Both the position numbers and the translations under genes were made by a program. Shown here one piece after another: positions 39,275 through 53,055 of a DNA stretch of 64,000 nt (the stretch's first letter is position 1; each line of letters opens with the position of its first letter). Origin of the DNA: Liolophura sinensis (taxonomy: Eukaryota; Mollusca; Polyplacophora; Chitonida; Chitonidae). The DNA lies in the NCBI RefSeq assembly GCF_032854445.1, contig NC_088302.1, positions 45,172,521 through 45,236,520 of the forward strand, read 5' to 3'. The notes beneath the pieces were generated by a model. The model was given only the letters and a program-made list of their open reading frames with translations, was not told where the DNA came from and did not search any database.

Positions 39275-42200
39275 ATGACCAGTGCGGCACCTGCTGGTAG
39301 AAAACCCGCACTGTGCCGCTTTTTTGTTAACACCCGCTCGTGTGTGTACGGGGAAGAGTGTCAGTTTCTTCATCAGAACCCCGACATGATGAGTGGAGTC
39401 CATCCGCCAGCTGCTTATCCAAGTTCTTTACCTGCTCAACCAGAATCTGTAGACAGTCATGGTATGATATCCCCGTGTATTGTTATAACAGGGGGATGTA
39501 TGAAGAGGTTGACTGGTTTGGCTCTCCGCCATATCATAGATTTGCAGTCACAATGCTCCAGCCTCGTCCACTGTTATCAAAACTGTTGTGTTATTGTTCA
39601 CTTCAGTGACTGTTTTATGATCTCGCCACCAAAACTTCCACCATTGTTGCATTAAAACATGCCCGAATGTGTTAAGCATTGGTACCTTACTTAAGGATAA
39701 TTAGCTCCTTGATACTTAGTATGGCACAGGTGGTGTCTGCACTAATTCAACGTTGTGGTAATATTTTAACTCTTTCTCAGTGAAACACCCGTACTGCTCA
39801 GTCAAACAAAGCATCAAATAAATCTGTCGTGTGCACCTGCCTAAAGTGATTTGTGTTGGTCTTGGACACCTCAGGGGTACCTCATTAAGTAATATATGAA
39901 AAAAAGATCAAGTTTTATTAAACACATGACACAGGCATTTTATAATGACTAAGAAGATGAAAGCGATTGTTGGAAAGGAAATGATTTATAATAACATAAA
40001 TTGTTTATGTTAATTGCACCCATACCTTGGTAATTAACAGAATATATTTTATTGTGGTTTATGTGTTGTACATATAAGGTATTTTAGGATGTCAGTTGGG
40101 CTAATACAGAGCATAACCCACTGATTTTGGGAAAGAGCCATCAGGATCACAGTTGGGAATATGGTTTCATGTCACTTCATACCCAAGTAACTTCGTCCCA
40201 CGTTACCTTGTACCATAGTCATCTCGTACTATAGTTAATATATAATCCCTATTCATACGGAATTCCATAGTCAACAGCTACTGAAGGTTACTATAAGCAT
40301 GTTGAACAATATTGTTGAGATGTTGTTATATTTTTTATCTATTTTAAGTTTATTTAGTGATGTTGTTATATTTTTTATCTATTTTAAGTTTATTTAGTGG
40401 AATTTATTGGGCATCCAAAAAGCAGTTGGGTGATATGCTGACCGCAGGTCTGAAATACAGACATTCCACTAAGACGACATCAAGCACAGAAACAAAACCA
40501 GTGCATGACTGGTTTGTTTTTACCTCCGTTAACTAAAAATCAAATTTATATACTTTATTTCTTTTTACATTAAATATTATATAAATACATAAATAAATTA
40601 AAGCTATTATCCAGCTTTTAAATTTTTTAAATAAAATTCAAAATGAAATTTTGTGACTTGTAAAACAGCATAAAACATCAAAAGTGGCTTCATATGTTCC
40701 TCATTAAGACTCCAAATTCTGGTTTTTCGACCTTTACTAGTTTTGGAGATATTGCAGTTTTACGAGTTAACTAAGAACAAAAATAATAATATGAACTATT
40801 TCAAGCAGTGCCCCACTAGGATACTAGCATGGACCCCTAAAAATAAATAGTATATAATACTTAAATTTACATGATACATGTATATAAATGCAAAAACTAG
40901 GTTAAGGCACTGTATTTTAAATACAGAGGTAATAAAATTAACATGCACATAAAAACAAAACTGAACTGTTAAACGCTCACAAGTTAATACCTCAGTTAAT
41001 AGAATAGGGAGGGTAATTAATTCATTACCAGCACGGCATTGGTATGTAAAATATTGTTCAAGTAAAAACAACCGAGTCAGTGTTTGAGGATTTCGCATTT
41101 TAATATTTCATGTAGCCTAGAATGTCATCTACACATCTTATTTTTGATAGTCATTTAAATGTATTGCCTCACTTACCTTAAAATTTGAAATCTAGATGGC
41201 TGGCTAAATAGTAATAAATGTTGCGGATACATGTTACTGTGTACATGTAATCTTTTGCTGAAAATCACTATGTAAAGTTTGGCAAAGATTTGAAGAGAAG
41301 ATTCCACAAGTAAACTGTTGTCCTGAATAGAATATTGAACAAATTCATTTGCCTGACAGTAGAAATTACTGCTGGTAACATTAGACATTTGCCAGTTGGC
41401 AACAATGATGACTGGCAGCTGGAACCCTGCAATACTTATAGTGGCTACAAAACTTGTTTATTTACTCACTTTACTGTAGAAAGATTATTACTTTTCTTCA
41501 GTAGAGACTGTGATTTTGCGCTCATACAGAATTTATAATTGCCCATTATATGTAAATGCTAGGCTTGATGATATGAGAGCTTCTGCATGCACCTCTTTGA
41601 CAAATTGTAATTCAGAATCTTGTAGGAGATACCCCAAGTTACGCAATACATGTATTGGCAATAGCATATTTGCAGTTGTGTCAGTTGTAGATTTACATAT
41701 TTCTATTTATTTTGTCAAGATTAGATTCTGATACTTTCAGGTGACACAATCGCAAATAATGGAGACCAATTTTTCAATGCAACCTTCAATTCTGGTGGAC
41801 AAATGCCGGAGTTTCAACAGTTCATTCAGGTACTTTGGTCAGACTTGTCTGAGATAGTTGTGTTCAGTTTATTACATTGGATATCATTAAAGAGACGTTG
41901 TTTCTGAGAATCCTTGTTTCTGGTTTTGAAAAAAATTGAATATCTGGTACAGTTTTGTTGAATTCTTACATGTCCATTGACAGATTGTGCCAGCAGACTG
42001 CAAATAGTTGTATTAAAAAAAAAAAAAACAATTGTTATTTGTTTTACAGAGACCAAGGCCTAGGACACGTAACAATCCCCTGACATCAATGGCAAGAGGC
42101 ATGAAGCCTTTTGTGCCTCAGATGAACAGAGGGGAACCTGGATTTGCAGACAGCTTTGCGGCTCTCAATCTTGCCAATTCCAGTAACAAGGTACTTCTGT

Positions 42201-45200
42201 TTTCCTGGTATTAGCCATGGCTTTTAATTTGTGTGGAACCAATTCAGTTTGTGGTTATTGTGGAACATTATCTATTGAAGACAGAGGTTATTGTTTCTTA
42301 CTAGAGGGCAGAAATTCAACTTCTTAGACCTGTGGCCACAGGGTTTGTTTATTTTCAGGTATTTTAACTTCCTTTGATGGGGCAAGGTTAAGCAGGACTT
42401 CATCATTTTGAGTGAGAGGTTACTTGGGAGAAGTAGCTAGCCAGAGACTGAAATGAAATAGAATAGGAGCTTTGGCCAAAGTAGACTGCTACCTATTCAA
42501 AATTTTACGAAAGTAGCAGACCATGGTTAATTCATTTTAAGTTACTTAATATTTCCCATTTAACATTTCATTGAAAATGACTGAAGACTGGGTTTATGGG
42601 CATGTTCTATACTTTTGAGTAATTGACCTCTGCTTATATATTTATTCACTTGGTGTTGGGTAGAGAAAGCATTATCTTCGGTTCTTGAACAAAGGTAAAA
42701 TCTAATCATTTTGTCCTTTGCTATTCACTGTTTAAATTTTGATGACTGGGTCATCTATATCTATAGAGTATATTTTTATATATTTCCACTGAAATAAGAC
42801 TTGTTAGAAGTTAAAATTCTCCTCTTTATCTCTATTTATACATTCATTTTTGTTCCAGAGTTCTGTCAACCCTGGTGCTAATGAATTCGTGCCTAAAGCA
42901 GCCTCCATTTCCCACAGTTCCAGCTCACCTTCATTCTCATCGTTCAACAACATCACACCCATGCCAACAAGTACGCACAGTAACCATGTCATTAACAGTA
43001 GTAAGTGTAAATCTTTTATTTTCTGGTTTCATTCATTAGATGTAGCAAAGAGTATCTTTAATATTTGGGAATATGAGTGAATGCCATTTTACATATCATT
43101 GATGTGAAGTTGGCAATTGCAGTACATGCTGTTTTAACTATTGTTTTTTGTCACAAAAAATTGTAATACTGTGTCACTTGCACAGGCTCCACCCTGTCAA
43201 CTGGAGTGAGTCCCACCCCCAGCCCTGGTATGTCTCCAGCGGACTCTCCTCTCATGATGAGACGGAATGCCTCACCAGTTACTCCATTGCAAGGCCCAAA
43301 TAATAATGCAGGAACAATCCAGGTAGATGAAATCTGTTCATTTATTTTGATGGTCATAAATGAAAGCACTAGCTTTTGTACCCCCTCTTTTAACCTCCCA
43401 TCTGCAGTTAAAATAAAAATAAGAAATAAACAAAAAGCCCTCATTTATCATCATATCGGTTTTCCATAACATATTTGCCTGTGAGATCAGTTTAGTTTAT
43501 TTACTTGATCATAGTTCAAAGCAGTTCCCTTAACAATGTCGATATTCAGATCACAGTAAATCCTTTTCCACCCTGTAAATCCCTGTTCACTGGCCATATT
43601 TTTAGGAAGCTCATGTTATGGTATTTTAGTTCATGTTCAAGTAGACAACTTGATAAGTTCATAAGTCACTAGCAGAAGGTGACTGATCATGGTAGACGTT
43701 AACTCTGCTGTATTGTGTTAGTGGTGCAAAATAGTTACAATTTATTGTAATTTTTCAGGAGAATGTTGGAGGTACAACATACTTTTATTCTGCTGAAGAT
43801 TTTGCTCCCCAGTATCAAGGAATGGTAAGATTTTGTACTGATCAGTTTGCACAGTAAGATAGGTCTGATGTCACTTACTGTATTTGCCATGGCATTAAGT
43901 GGACCTTATTGTTACCAAAGTATGTAAATTGAATATATAGTAAGAGGGTACTGTAGACAGAAATATAAACAAAAGCCTATCAGATACATGTACATATTAC
44001 TTATTGGTGATTGATGGCTGATATCTGCGTCCCATTTCTATTTCAGGCTCTTCCTAACTTTACCATGTTCCCAGCGCTCCCTCCACATATTGCCCACATG
44101 AAGGTTAAAGCAAATATGCCACAGTTCTTCATGCCCGATGAAATCAAAATGGTGAGAGTTGGTGTGCATTGATTATTATTGTGTCAAACTAAAACAAGCT
44201 TGACACACACCCATCGTCAAATAAATTCATAAAATAAATAAGGATGGAATGCTGTAAGCATGATTTAGATATTTTCACATCTTACCAGTGTGAAAACTTA
44301 CAGCTCTTTTTTGTGGGATTTTATGTAAAATGGATGTTGTTACATATACTGTTGTTCAGAATATTTTTCCTGTCTTTCTCTCCAGGACTTACTTAACAGG
44401 CATGCCCTTACTTTGGCACAGCTTGATCCTGAGCAAAATCCAGGTGAGATTTTAGTCTCTTTCTGTGATTGTTGCCTTTTTCCATCCCTCTCAGAGTATT
44501 GTGTACTTGAATGGCGTAATTTTTTGCCTGCTTCTACTGGTACTCTTCTTAATTAAATGTCCTTTGTTAAAAACATGCTCTCAAGATGTTCAGGTGCATT
44601 TGTTTGCGTGTTTGATTTTATGTTGTGTAGCATTTGTTTGTGTAAATCATTGATCTTGAACTTAGCATCACAGAAATCTATTAGCGTCACAGAAATGTAC
44701 ACTTAACTGTAAATTATCCTGGATATTTTAGAAATCTTCACCTAATTACATTTTGAAAGGAAACAAAATTGTCATATTATCAGGGAAATTAAACTCCCAT
44801 TTAGTATAAATTGTATAGCAACAAATATTAACTTTTTGCATTTTTTTTTAAGAAACTAAAAGGCTTTAAACAGAGAAAAACAAGTAAAGATGTACCACTC
44901 TTGTGGTAGCCATTTAATCAAGCTGTAATTAGATGTGTGGTCCATTAGCCGCTGCGATTGCATGATTTCGGGAAATCTCACATTGATTTGGCGGTACACA
45001 CAAATTACACACCTTTGACCTTTGACATTTGGCAATGGACATGGAGTGAAAATGAAATGTGAATATGAAAATCTGTTGAAGACAGTACAATATTACCTCT
45101 TTACACTGAGGAGCAGGTTTGTAAAAAAAGTGTAAATGCAATCAACAGAAGGCTTAAAAGTTCATTTGAGAGTCAACTTTTGAGTTTTCTTTTAAGATTC

Positions 45201-48200
45201 CTGAACAATGAGGATTTTTTTAAAAATATTGAGGTCCTGCTTGATTTGAGTAATCTTGGGATTTGCTCTATATATGTATATTACATGTATTTCTCAGATA
45301 TTCCTCCAGAAGTGGACAATTACCACAACCTGTTTCCTTTGGAACCACCACAAGGCAACAACCTACAAAAATCTACAACATTTGGGTATCCAACTACATG
45401 TTATAAGGCTGTCAATACCAAAGACGGAATGACATATTGTTTGAAAAGAATTCATGGTAAGATGCAAACATTCCGTCTTCTCATACTGGATCTAGTTTTG
45501 TTGTGTTTCTTGGATCCGCAGAACCAGTTACCGTTATTTTTTAACCTGTTTGCATTTTGCAAGGTGTTTATTCAAGCATATTCTGTGTTGACTATTAAAA
45601 AGTGTTCTTTATTGTGAAGTCTGAACTCTAACCAACCAATGTAGTTTTGTCTTCAAAATCAAATTAAAAATGTGCATAAATTTCACTGAAGGTTAAGGTA
45701 TTATGGTAGAAGAGGAAAAAAGACGAAATGTGTAATGGTCATGCAACTTAGTTTCGCTGTTATAAACTCTTAACATGGACATCCATAACCAGTGGCATGT
45801 GCCGTTTCACCCAATTTAAAGGTATTTATGTTCGTAGTTTTTCATCATTTGTTATCCTTTGGAATGAATCAGATAATTTGACGATGATTACTGTATTACT
45901 CAGGAATATTTAATTTTCACTTTTTATATCATAGTGGTCCGGTTTATTGGCATACATGCTGTCGTAAACTTTTGTACAGCATGGAAAAATCTCCTACATT
46001 TTTATTGACTCTCTATACCTATGCATTACAATTCATGTGGGTAAGCTCTGCCAGCAACCTATGGATGGTCATGGCTTTCCCCAGGCTCAGCCCGGTTTCC
46101 TCCCAATATAATACTGGCTGCTGTCATGTAAGTGAAATATTCTTGAGTATGGCATAAGACATCAATAAAATAAATAAATACATGTATTATGATTAAGCAG
46201 ATGTACCATTATTACCATCATTACCAAGTAATGGCTGAAAACTTCTATTTTGTACAGGCTTTAGGTTGGTGAACACAAAGTGCATGGCTGTCATCGACAT
46301 GTGGAAAAAGTTATACCATCCAAATATTGTCCAGCTGAGAGAAGTCTTCACAACAAAAGCATTTGGCGATCACTGTTAGTATCATTTTTTAAAGACCGTG
46401 TTCAAGTATTTTAAGATTATTTTTAATATGATTATTGAAAACTAGATTTCTTGATGTTTCCAACACTTGTTTGAATGTATCTCCCTCATTGCTTCAGCCA
46501 TGGTGTTTGTGTATGATTACCATCCTGCTGCTGAGACTCTAATGGCTCGTCACTTCAACAACCCAACTCATCTGAATGGCTTTACCAGTCCTTACAATCT
46601 AGATGGTTCAGCTAGGCCCTACAGTGCTGGCAAAGGTGAGCAAGTCAGAGTTAAGCAACCTCAGACAGCAGTCTTCTGAACATTAGATATTTCCTGTTTT
46701 AGGTAATCATTTTTAGCTGGCTTGTATATAGTGGAGGCGTAGCTTATGTTGTACCCAGAGCGTCTTCGTTGGCATCCAATAATAGACAAAGAATAGTTAA
46801 ACAAAATGATAGGGGTGGTATCATGAAAAGGACTGCAGATATTGAAGTCAGGGTTTGCACACATGTAGAGCACAATAGCAAGAGAGAGATATTCCATCTT
46901 TGATCCCATGTGTACATATTAAGTACTGTCAATTACTGAATTCTTGACTTTGTGTATTGTTGACTCAATGTTAAACAAAGTGTTAAAGGTGGTTTCTCAA
47001 AAAGTACCGCATGTACAGATCGACAATGACAGATCGCGAAACACTTTAATAACCTTTTACACAATTAATTCATTATATTAAGCTCATCTGTTAGAGTTTG
47101 TGCAGCAAACACCACACCTGCATGTACAGCAAACAGAGACTAAATTTCTACTCAGACAGTGGTCGTTCTTGATGTCATGTGAGCCTATGTGTGAGGTAAA
47201 ACGAGTAACCTGATTGACTCGTTGTAATCAGTCTGACTCAAACTTTTATTTAGGTGTGGTGTCCAAGAATTTTTGTTTTTGTCCTTTCATTAGGTTGAAC
47301 ACGACATTGTGAGCCACTGTGCTGCACCGACTTACTGAAATTAGACTCAGCATGACATGTTTCTTCTTGTAAGAAAAACCCATTTTGTTTGCATCAAACA
47401 ATAGTGTTCTTTGTGTGGAAATATGGGAGAGAAAGGGACAGACTATGACTGACTGAGTGTAGGTCCCTATTCAAATATAAACAGCCGAGTTGTATTGATA
47501 TGCAAATCGCAACTTCGCTCAACTCTGGGTATAACCATTGAAGTTCCAACGTTGTGTGTAGGAGCCGTCAATAACAGCAAAGACCCAATCTGACCACCTG
47601 TTGTTTTGGTAATTGTTTTGAATTTTACCTGGGGTAAATAGATTACGTGTAAGTGTTGTGATATCTTTGTAATACACCTATACCTTTAATAAGGAAGTCA
47701 AACCAAAGTCCAATGAAAATGCACAAGCTCTTCACTAGGCATGTGACGGTGTGAAAAATTTTGAGCCTCAGGCTGCAAGTCTAGATTTGGTACGAGATTT
47801 CACAATTGTGTTGACATTTTGTGTTCCAAGGTGCAGGTCAATGAAAATAAGTTCATCTAACTGGTCATTGTTGAATTCTGTATGCTGTCAGTACCTGTAA
47901 GACTTAAATACATGTGGACGAGCGCTCAGGAAATATGAGTTTTAGCCTTGCATGTACACAATGTCGCAATATGACACTGGTATGAATGGACATCCATTTC
48001 CACATATGCGAACACAGTGTTCAACCCATGTATGTTGAGTGTATGATCACCATTTTTTGAAATGGGGAATGTCTGGAGATTGTTCTGATCTACCTTTACG
48101 GGCTCAATGCAAATTTTCTAATGTGCAGACATGGCAATCGGCTGTCACAATAATGCGAGAACGAGGTTTGAACATGTGTTAGTTTAGGAAATTAAACCCG

Positions 48201-51200
48201 AGTGTGCTTACGTATATAACCGAGAGTTTCCGAAATGAAATGGCAGGAAAGTAGCACACTTCTAAAATGGGATGAGGAAACACCAAGTGTGAGGCTTGGA
48301 AAACTTCCTACTGTATTTAATGGGAGCCTAACAACAGATACTTGTTAGTGACGTCTTTAATGCTGAAATACATTTGGATGTGGATTTGTTACGTTTATTT
48401 ATGGGACCGTGGACAGACACCACTGTTCCCCGTATAATGCATTCACTGATGCAGTGTAGCTGACAGCAGGAGAAGCAATCATAAGCTTGCCAGTTTGACA
48501 GGAACATACTTGGTAACAGTTTTGAAATTTACAGGTTTGTAAACATCTGTGGCTGTATACTTTCTTCATTTTAATTCATGGATAGGTGTTTTCAAGCCTG
48601 TACCCACCAGACTACTTTCATCTCGCCAAGCATGTGCACCGCACTCCCTTTGGGCATGTTTGTCTAGCCATCGGTCTAGGCAAGAAAACAATCGCCCACC
48701 CCACCATTGTGGCACCGTTTTAAGTTTTGATCATTCAGTGTAAAAGTGGCAAATTTCACGGTCTGCCACACAGCTGTGGCTTGACGCCTGCTGGTCGAAA
48801 AGGTCACCGAATTACGGTATTGTGTATTAGAATCAAAGTTGAACAAAATGTTGGGGTTGGCATCTTTAAGAGTATTGTATGTATTAACCTGAAATTTTAC
48901 ATGCATATAAAGCACAATGACGCAAGGGGGATGTTCAGTCACTGATGCTCTGTGGGCATATTACTTACCTTAAATTACCAACTTGACGATTTCAGTTCTC
49001 AATGCATTGAGCTGAAGTTTTGCATTTATGTGTCTCATACAGTCAAGCTCTTTGGTAGCGTTACTACCTATTCTAAGTTTTAAGTTATTATCTGTGCAGC
49101 TCTAAGATGACGTAATATCCTGTACAGAGTATATCTCAGCTGTTGCGAATTGCACTTGTTCTGATTGTTATGCAATACACAAGATAAACAGATAATATAG
49201 GTATACCAATGTTGGTAAGGTTTATACACAGCAGAACCCTAGTTCACTGTTAGTCTGCTATAGTGTTCATATTCATTATTATTAGTTCACACACATATCT
49301 GTGGTTTGATAAAAGTATCTGTGGTTTGTTTCAGGGGCCAATGGTCCACGGCAGCATGCAGGACTCTTGCCTGAGAGTTTAATTTGGGCATATGTGGTAC
49401 AACTGAGCTCTGCCCTAAGAGCTATCCATGCTGCTGGCTTGGCTTGCAGAGCCATGGACCCTACAAAAATACTCATCTGCAGTAAATCCAGGTAAAGAGC
49501 TTTATGTTTATGCTACATGTAGTTTGTGTTTTACGGAAAAGTAAAAAAACAAATTAATATTGAGTTATACATATAAGATTTGGTAACTTTGTTTAGCTCT
49601 GCCTGAATAGGAAGGCTGCCAAATACGTTGGAGTACTTGACCTGCATGTACTCTCTCAGGTCAGAGTTGGAGTTTGGGTCCTCAGTCGTTGTGAACAATA
49701 TAAAGTCCCTTAATATAGGAACCCTTTGAAAATGAGACTCAGAGACCAAGGTTAGACCAGTTTCATGTATTTAGATTAATGCATGTCTGATACAACCTGT
49801 TTTCCCCTTTTCGTGTAAAGATATCAGATTTCAACGACCTCTTTCTTACAGCAATTCAGAGGCAAGCTTACTAATTGCACTATATTTGGAACCCATTTAC
49901 AAAACTAATACCAAAAATCTGTCTGTTCCATTTAATCTCTTTTTTGTAATAATATCATTGTAGGTTGAGAATTAACTGTATGGGAATCTTTGATGTGTTG
50001 ACGTTTGACTCGAGTCAGAACAATCCAGTGGCCATGATGCCTCATTATCAGGTATATTAATAATGTATAATGAATTTAACATAATGGGGAGGTAACTCTG
50101 CACTGAAAAAGTTTATTTTGTTACATGTAATTATGTCCATTGCCAATCGCATTCTGCATCCTCCAACAGCTGATGACGTTGTAGATATGAAGCTTTTTCT
50201 GTAGTGTGAATGAATACATGCTTTTTGAATTGCAGCAAGATGATCTGGTGTCTTTGGGCAAGGTGGTTCTGGCCCTTGCCTGCAACTCCGTCTTAGGGAT
50301 TCAGCGCGAACACATCCAGACGTCCATGGAACTTGTTGCAAGAAACTACTCGGCAGATCTCAAAAATCTCATCTTGTCTGTACCTCTATTTTCATTAGCT
50401 TGCTTTTCCATGACCTTTTTATTGGAATACTTTTGTTTAAATAATTACAAATACATGAATCAGTGTGTGTAGAAAGAGTTAACAGTTTTTTTGTAACGTG
50501 AACCTCTTTAGGTACATGTACAAGAATTATGTATATGCAACAAAAATTAACAGTCTTGGTAATAACTGAACATTTTTTGGATTTTTTGGGCCGGGGGGTG
50601 GTGGGGAGGAGGGAGTGGGGACATTGTTCATGATTAAGTTAATACAATCCAGATCTTTCAGTATATCCATGACATTTTACCTCAGAGACCCTGGTATTAT
50701 GTTCTCTGCCTTTCTATTTGTGGGCCTTATGGAAATGTTTGCTCTTTTAGATACTTACTTACCAATCAAACTCGTCCTCGAAGTATCAATGACATAATGC
50801 CCATGATTGGGGCCCGGTTTTACACACAGCTGGATGCTGCACAATTAAGAAATGATGTGATTGAAAATGAACTTGCAAAGGTAAGCCACTGTACTACAAA
50901 GCTTCCAAATGTTTTGGTATTTAAACCTGTAAGGCATTTGCACGTAAGCTACAATAATGGCCTTTAACTGACAAATTTCACTTTTTTTTTTTAGCACTAG
51001 TATGATTTTGTTTGGTGTTTGCCAGCTGCTCATTTACTGTGAAAACATTATAATAGTTAGCTAATACTGGAGTTTGATAATGTTATTGTAGTGTGGATGT
51101 AACAAAGAGCTTGTTCAACAGAGCATGTTTTTAATTTATATATCTTTTGTTTGAAAACTGTGCTCGTAAACTGGACAGCAGTAATAAGGGTGAAAATTTT

Positions 51201-52319
51201 TTTAGCGTTACCTCTCTTTACCACTTTAGTAAATAAATAAAGGTAGAGACTTCAAGAGTTTTCAGTTTGGGTTACTAGTGGTAATTTTATGATTGTAGGA
51301 AGTAGAGAATGGTCGTTTAATGCGTTTACTGTGTAAACTGGGAACTGTCAACGAGAGGCCAGAGTAAGTATTCAGTGTTGTTAAAATAGAAATTAGGATT
51401 GTTATCAGCTCCCTAGAATAAGAATTTTGATACTTTTTTTTTTCTTACTTGCTAGTTTCCAGTGAACTTTGTATGTATTACATTACGAAAATGAAAAATG
51501 TTTGGTGAGTAATTACATATCATTCTGGGTATGCTTACATTACAGTACTGGTAATTGAGGTCATACAGTTGTTCATGCTCTGAAGTAATCAATATTCACA
51601 TTATTTGTAGGTTTAACATGGACACCACATGGTCAGAGACAGGAGATAGGTACATGCTGAAACTGTTTCGTGACTATTTGTTCCACCAAGTTGATGAAAA
51701 CGGTGCCCCATGGGTGGACATGGCTCATATTGTGCAGTGTTTGAACAAGGTAATTGCTGTGTTGGTGGGGTGGTAAATTCTGATAGCTCCATCTTTCTGC
51801 ATATTTGCCTGTGATCTTGTAGTATTTGTACTTGTATGCTTTGACGGAAGTGTCTAGTCTATTTTTAATCATATTTATACTTTGAAATTTGACACCTTAA
51901 TTAGTCTTTTCCCGTCCAAAACAGATGTTTTATCTTTAATTGACTTCCTATTTGAACATTTTATTACATTTGACATTCATTACTGGTATTTAGGTATTTT
52001 GGCTGTCTGTTGGTAAATGAAAGACAAATTCAGTTGAAGACCGAACGCAGAAGATCATAATGTTGGTTAATGTAGGAAAACAAAGGTGGGGAAAGGGGAA
52101 ACAAAATAGCTTTTGATGGGCAGCCCTCATCTGAAATCCCATGTTGATTCTGACTCTTCAATCATTTTGCAGTTGGATGCTGGTGTACCGGAAAAGGTTT
52201 GTCTGATGTCTCGAGATGAACAGAATATCATCACTGTTAGTTATACAGAGCTCAAGCGTTGTTTCCAGTCGGCTTTTTCAGAGCTGTTGTCTGCTAGTCA
52301 CCAAAGTGGCTTTTCTTAG
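39275..52319 (+). CDS. PAN3: PAN3, adaptor pseudokinase of the PAN2-PAN3 deadenylase
   Basis: PAN3 tethers the PAN2 nuclease to poly(A)-binding protein to trim mRNA tails. Exons: 39275-39461, 41741-41829, 42050-42190, 42859-43000, 43186-43322, 43759-43824, 44047-44151, 44386-44443, 45298-45456, 46258-46374, 46498-46635, 49335-49491, 49964-50051, 50236-50375, 50751-50880, 51299-51363, 51611-51749 and 52173-52319. All phases agree, giving 734 residues (754 if the in-frame ATG at 39215 is used). Parts: CCCH zinc finger C14-x8-C23-x5-C29-x3-H33; PAM2 motif [10 protein letters not shown] at 142-151; Ser/Pro-rich linker; pseudokinase at about 309-528, where the catalytic-loop region reads CRAMDPTKI; coiled coil; and a C-terminal knob with [17 protein letters not shown] and LDAGVPEK. 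Exon 14 uses an atypical GTCTGT donor that keeps frame. The 66-nt exon 6 and 105-nt exon 7 are phase-neutral. Confidence 0.95.
40321..40400. repeat. 40-bp tandem duplication
   Basis: Two adjacent, essentially identical 40-bp units (starting TGTTGTTATA) in PAN3 intron 1. They look recent, or could be an assembly artefact. Confidence 0.9.
40680..40775. repeat. Dispersed repeat shared with the 56.8-kb spacer
   Basis: Shares 'gcttcatatgtt', 'ttttggagatattgca' and 'ttttacgag' in order and spacing with 56793-56890. The family is unknown. Confidence 0.6.
46029..46183 (+). mobile_element. SINE 3' fragment in PAN3 intron 9
   Basis: The body runs from 'gccagcaacctatggatgg' to a TAAGACATCAATAAAAT-like end and an AAATAAATA tail. 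The tRNA head is missing. Diverged. Confidence 0.75.
46636..49334 (+). other. PAN3 intron 11 (largest intron)
   Basis: A 2.7-kb intron inside the pseudokinase region. Its two flanking exons join in phase. No exon, SINE or strong repeat was recognised in it. Confidence 0.55.
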
Positions 52320-52847
52320 CTTCCACCTGAGAAACCTGTCCAATTAGGGAATTGATGCACTCTCAATAACCAACTATCCGTGATTTACTTTGATTGATAG
52401 CTGCTGATGCTGTCAGACCAAATTTTCTGTTTTCCATGCCGAAAAGCAAAGTGTGGAGGACAGACATGTGTATTGTACATTAAAGTCACTTGAGCATTTC
52501 TATAATATTTACATATTTATTCAACCCATCATTTCACATATACATGTAATATTTAATAGCATCATTGGACCCAGATCTGTTTTAACCTTCCTGTCATGCA
52601 GGGATTGTTTTGTGGACTGACTGAGAAGAACTTGTATTTTTGTACTGCAAAGATGTTGACTTTGCAACAATTTGTTACATGTTTATTCTTACAAGTACTA
52701 TTTTGGACCACTATTGAAGATTGGGATGTAACGAGGACATTATGTATATCATGATGACATATGTGCAGCGTGTTCTGTTACCAGTGAGTTAACATTCTAC
52801 TGTCCTGGATTTGTTTACCTATGAGGGTATGGCATACTTGCTACTGC

Positions 52848-52987
52848 ACACCAGGGGCCGATCATGAAGCTCACTTAGCTAAGTTGGCCCTTACCTACCA
52901 TGACAATATATGTTTTGGAGATGTAAAATACACTTAACTGAGGACAACGTAACACTAAGTATGCTTCATGAAATCGGCCCCTGGTGT
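52848..52987. mobile_element. MITE-like element with terminal inverted repeats
   Basis: The ends ACACCAGGGGCCGAT and ATCGGCCCCTGGTGT are inverted copies, and the pairing continues inward through a CATGAAGC block, about 25-30 bp in all. The element is about 140 bp with no coding capacity. No clear target duplication was found. Confidence 0.7.
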
Positions 52988-53049
52988 TTGCATTGTACAA
53001 TATTGGTACTCTGTTGGTGTAAAGCTAGGTACTACAGTGAACTCTGCTG

Positions 53050-53055
53050 AATAAA
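53050..53055 (+). other. Candidate poly(A) signal of PAN3
   Basis: AATAAA about 730 bp after the PAN3 stop codon. Confidence 0.4.

Larger units (their letters stand above)
39462..41740 (+). other. PAN3 intron 1
   Basis: AT-rich intron of 2.3 kb. It contains an exact 40-bp tandem duplication at 40321-40400 and a copy of a dispersed repeat at 40680-40775 shared with about 56.80-56.90 kb. No further exon is seen. Confidence 0.6.
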
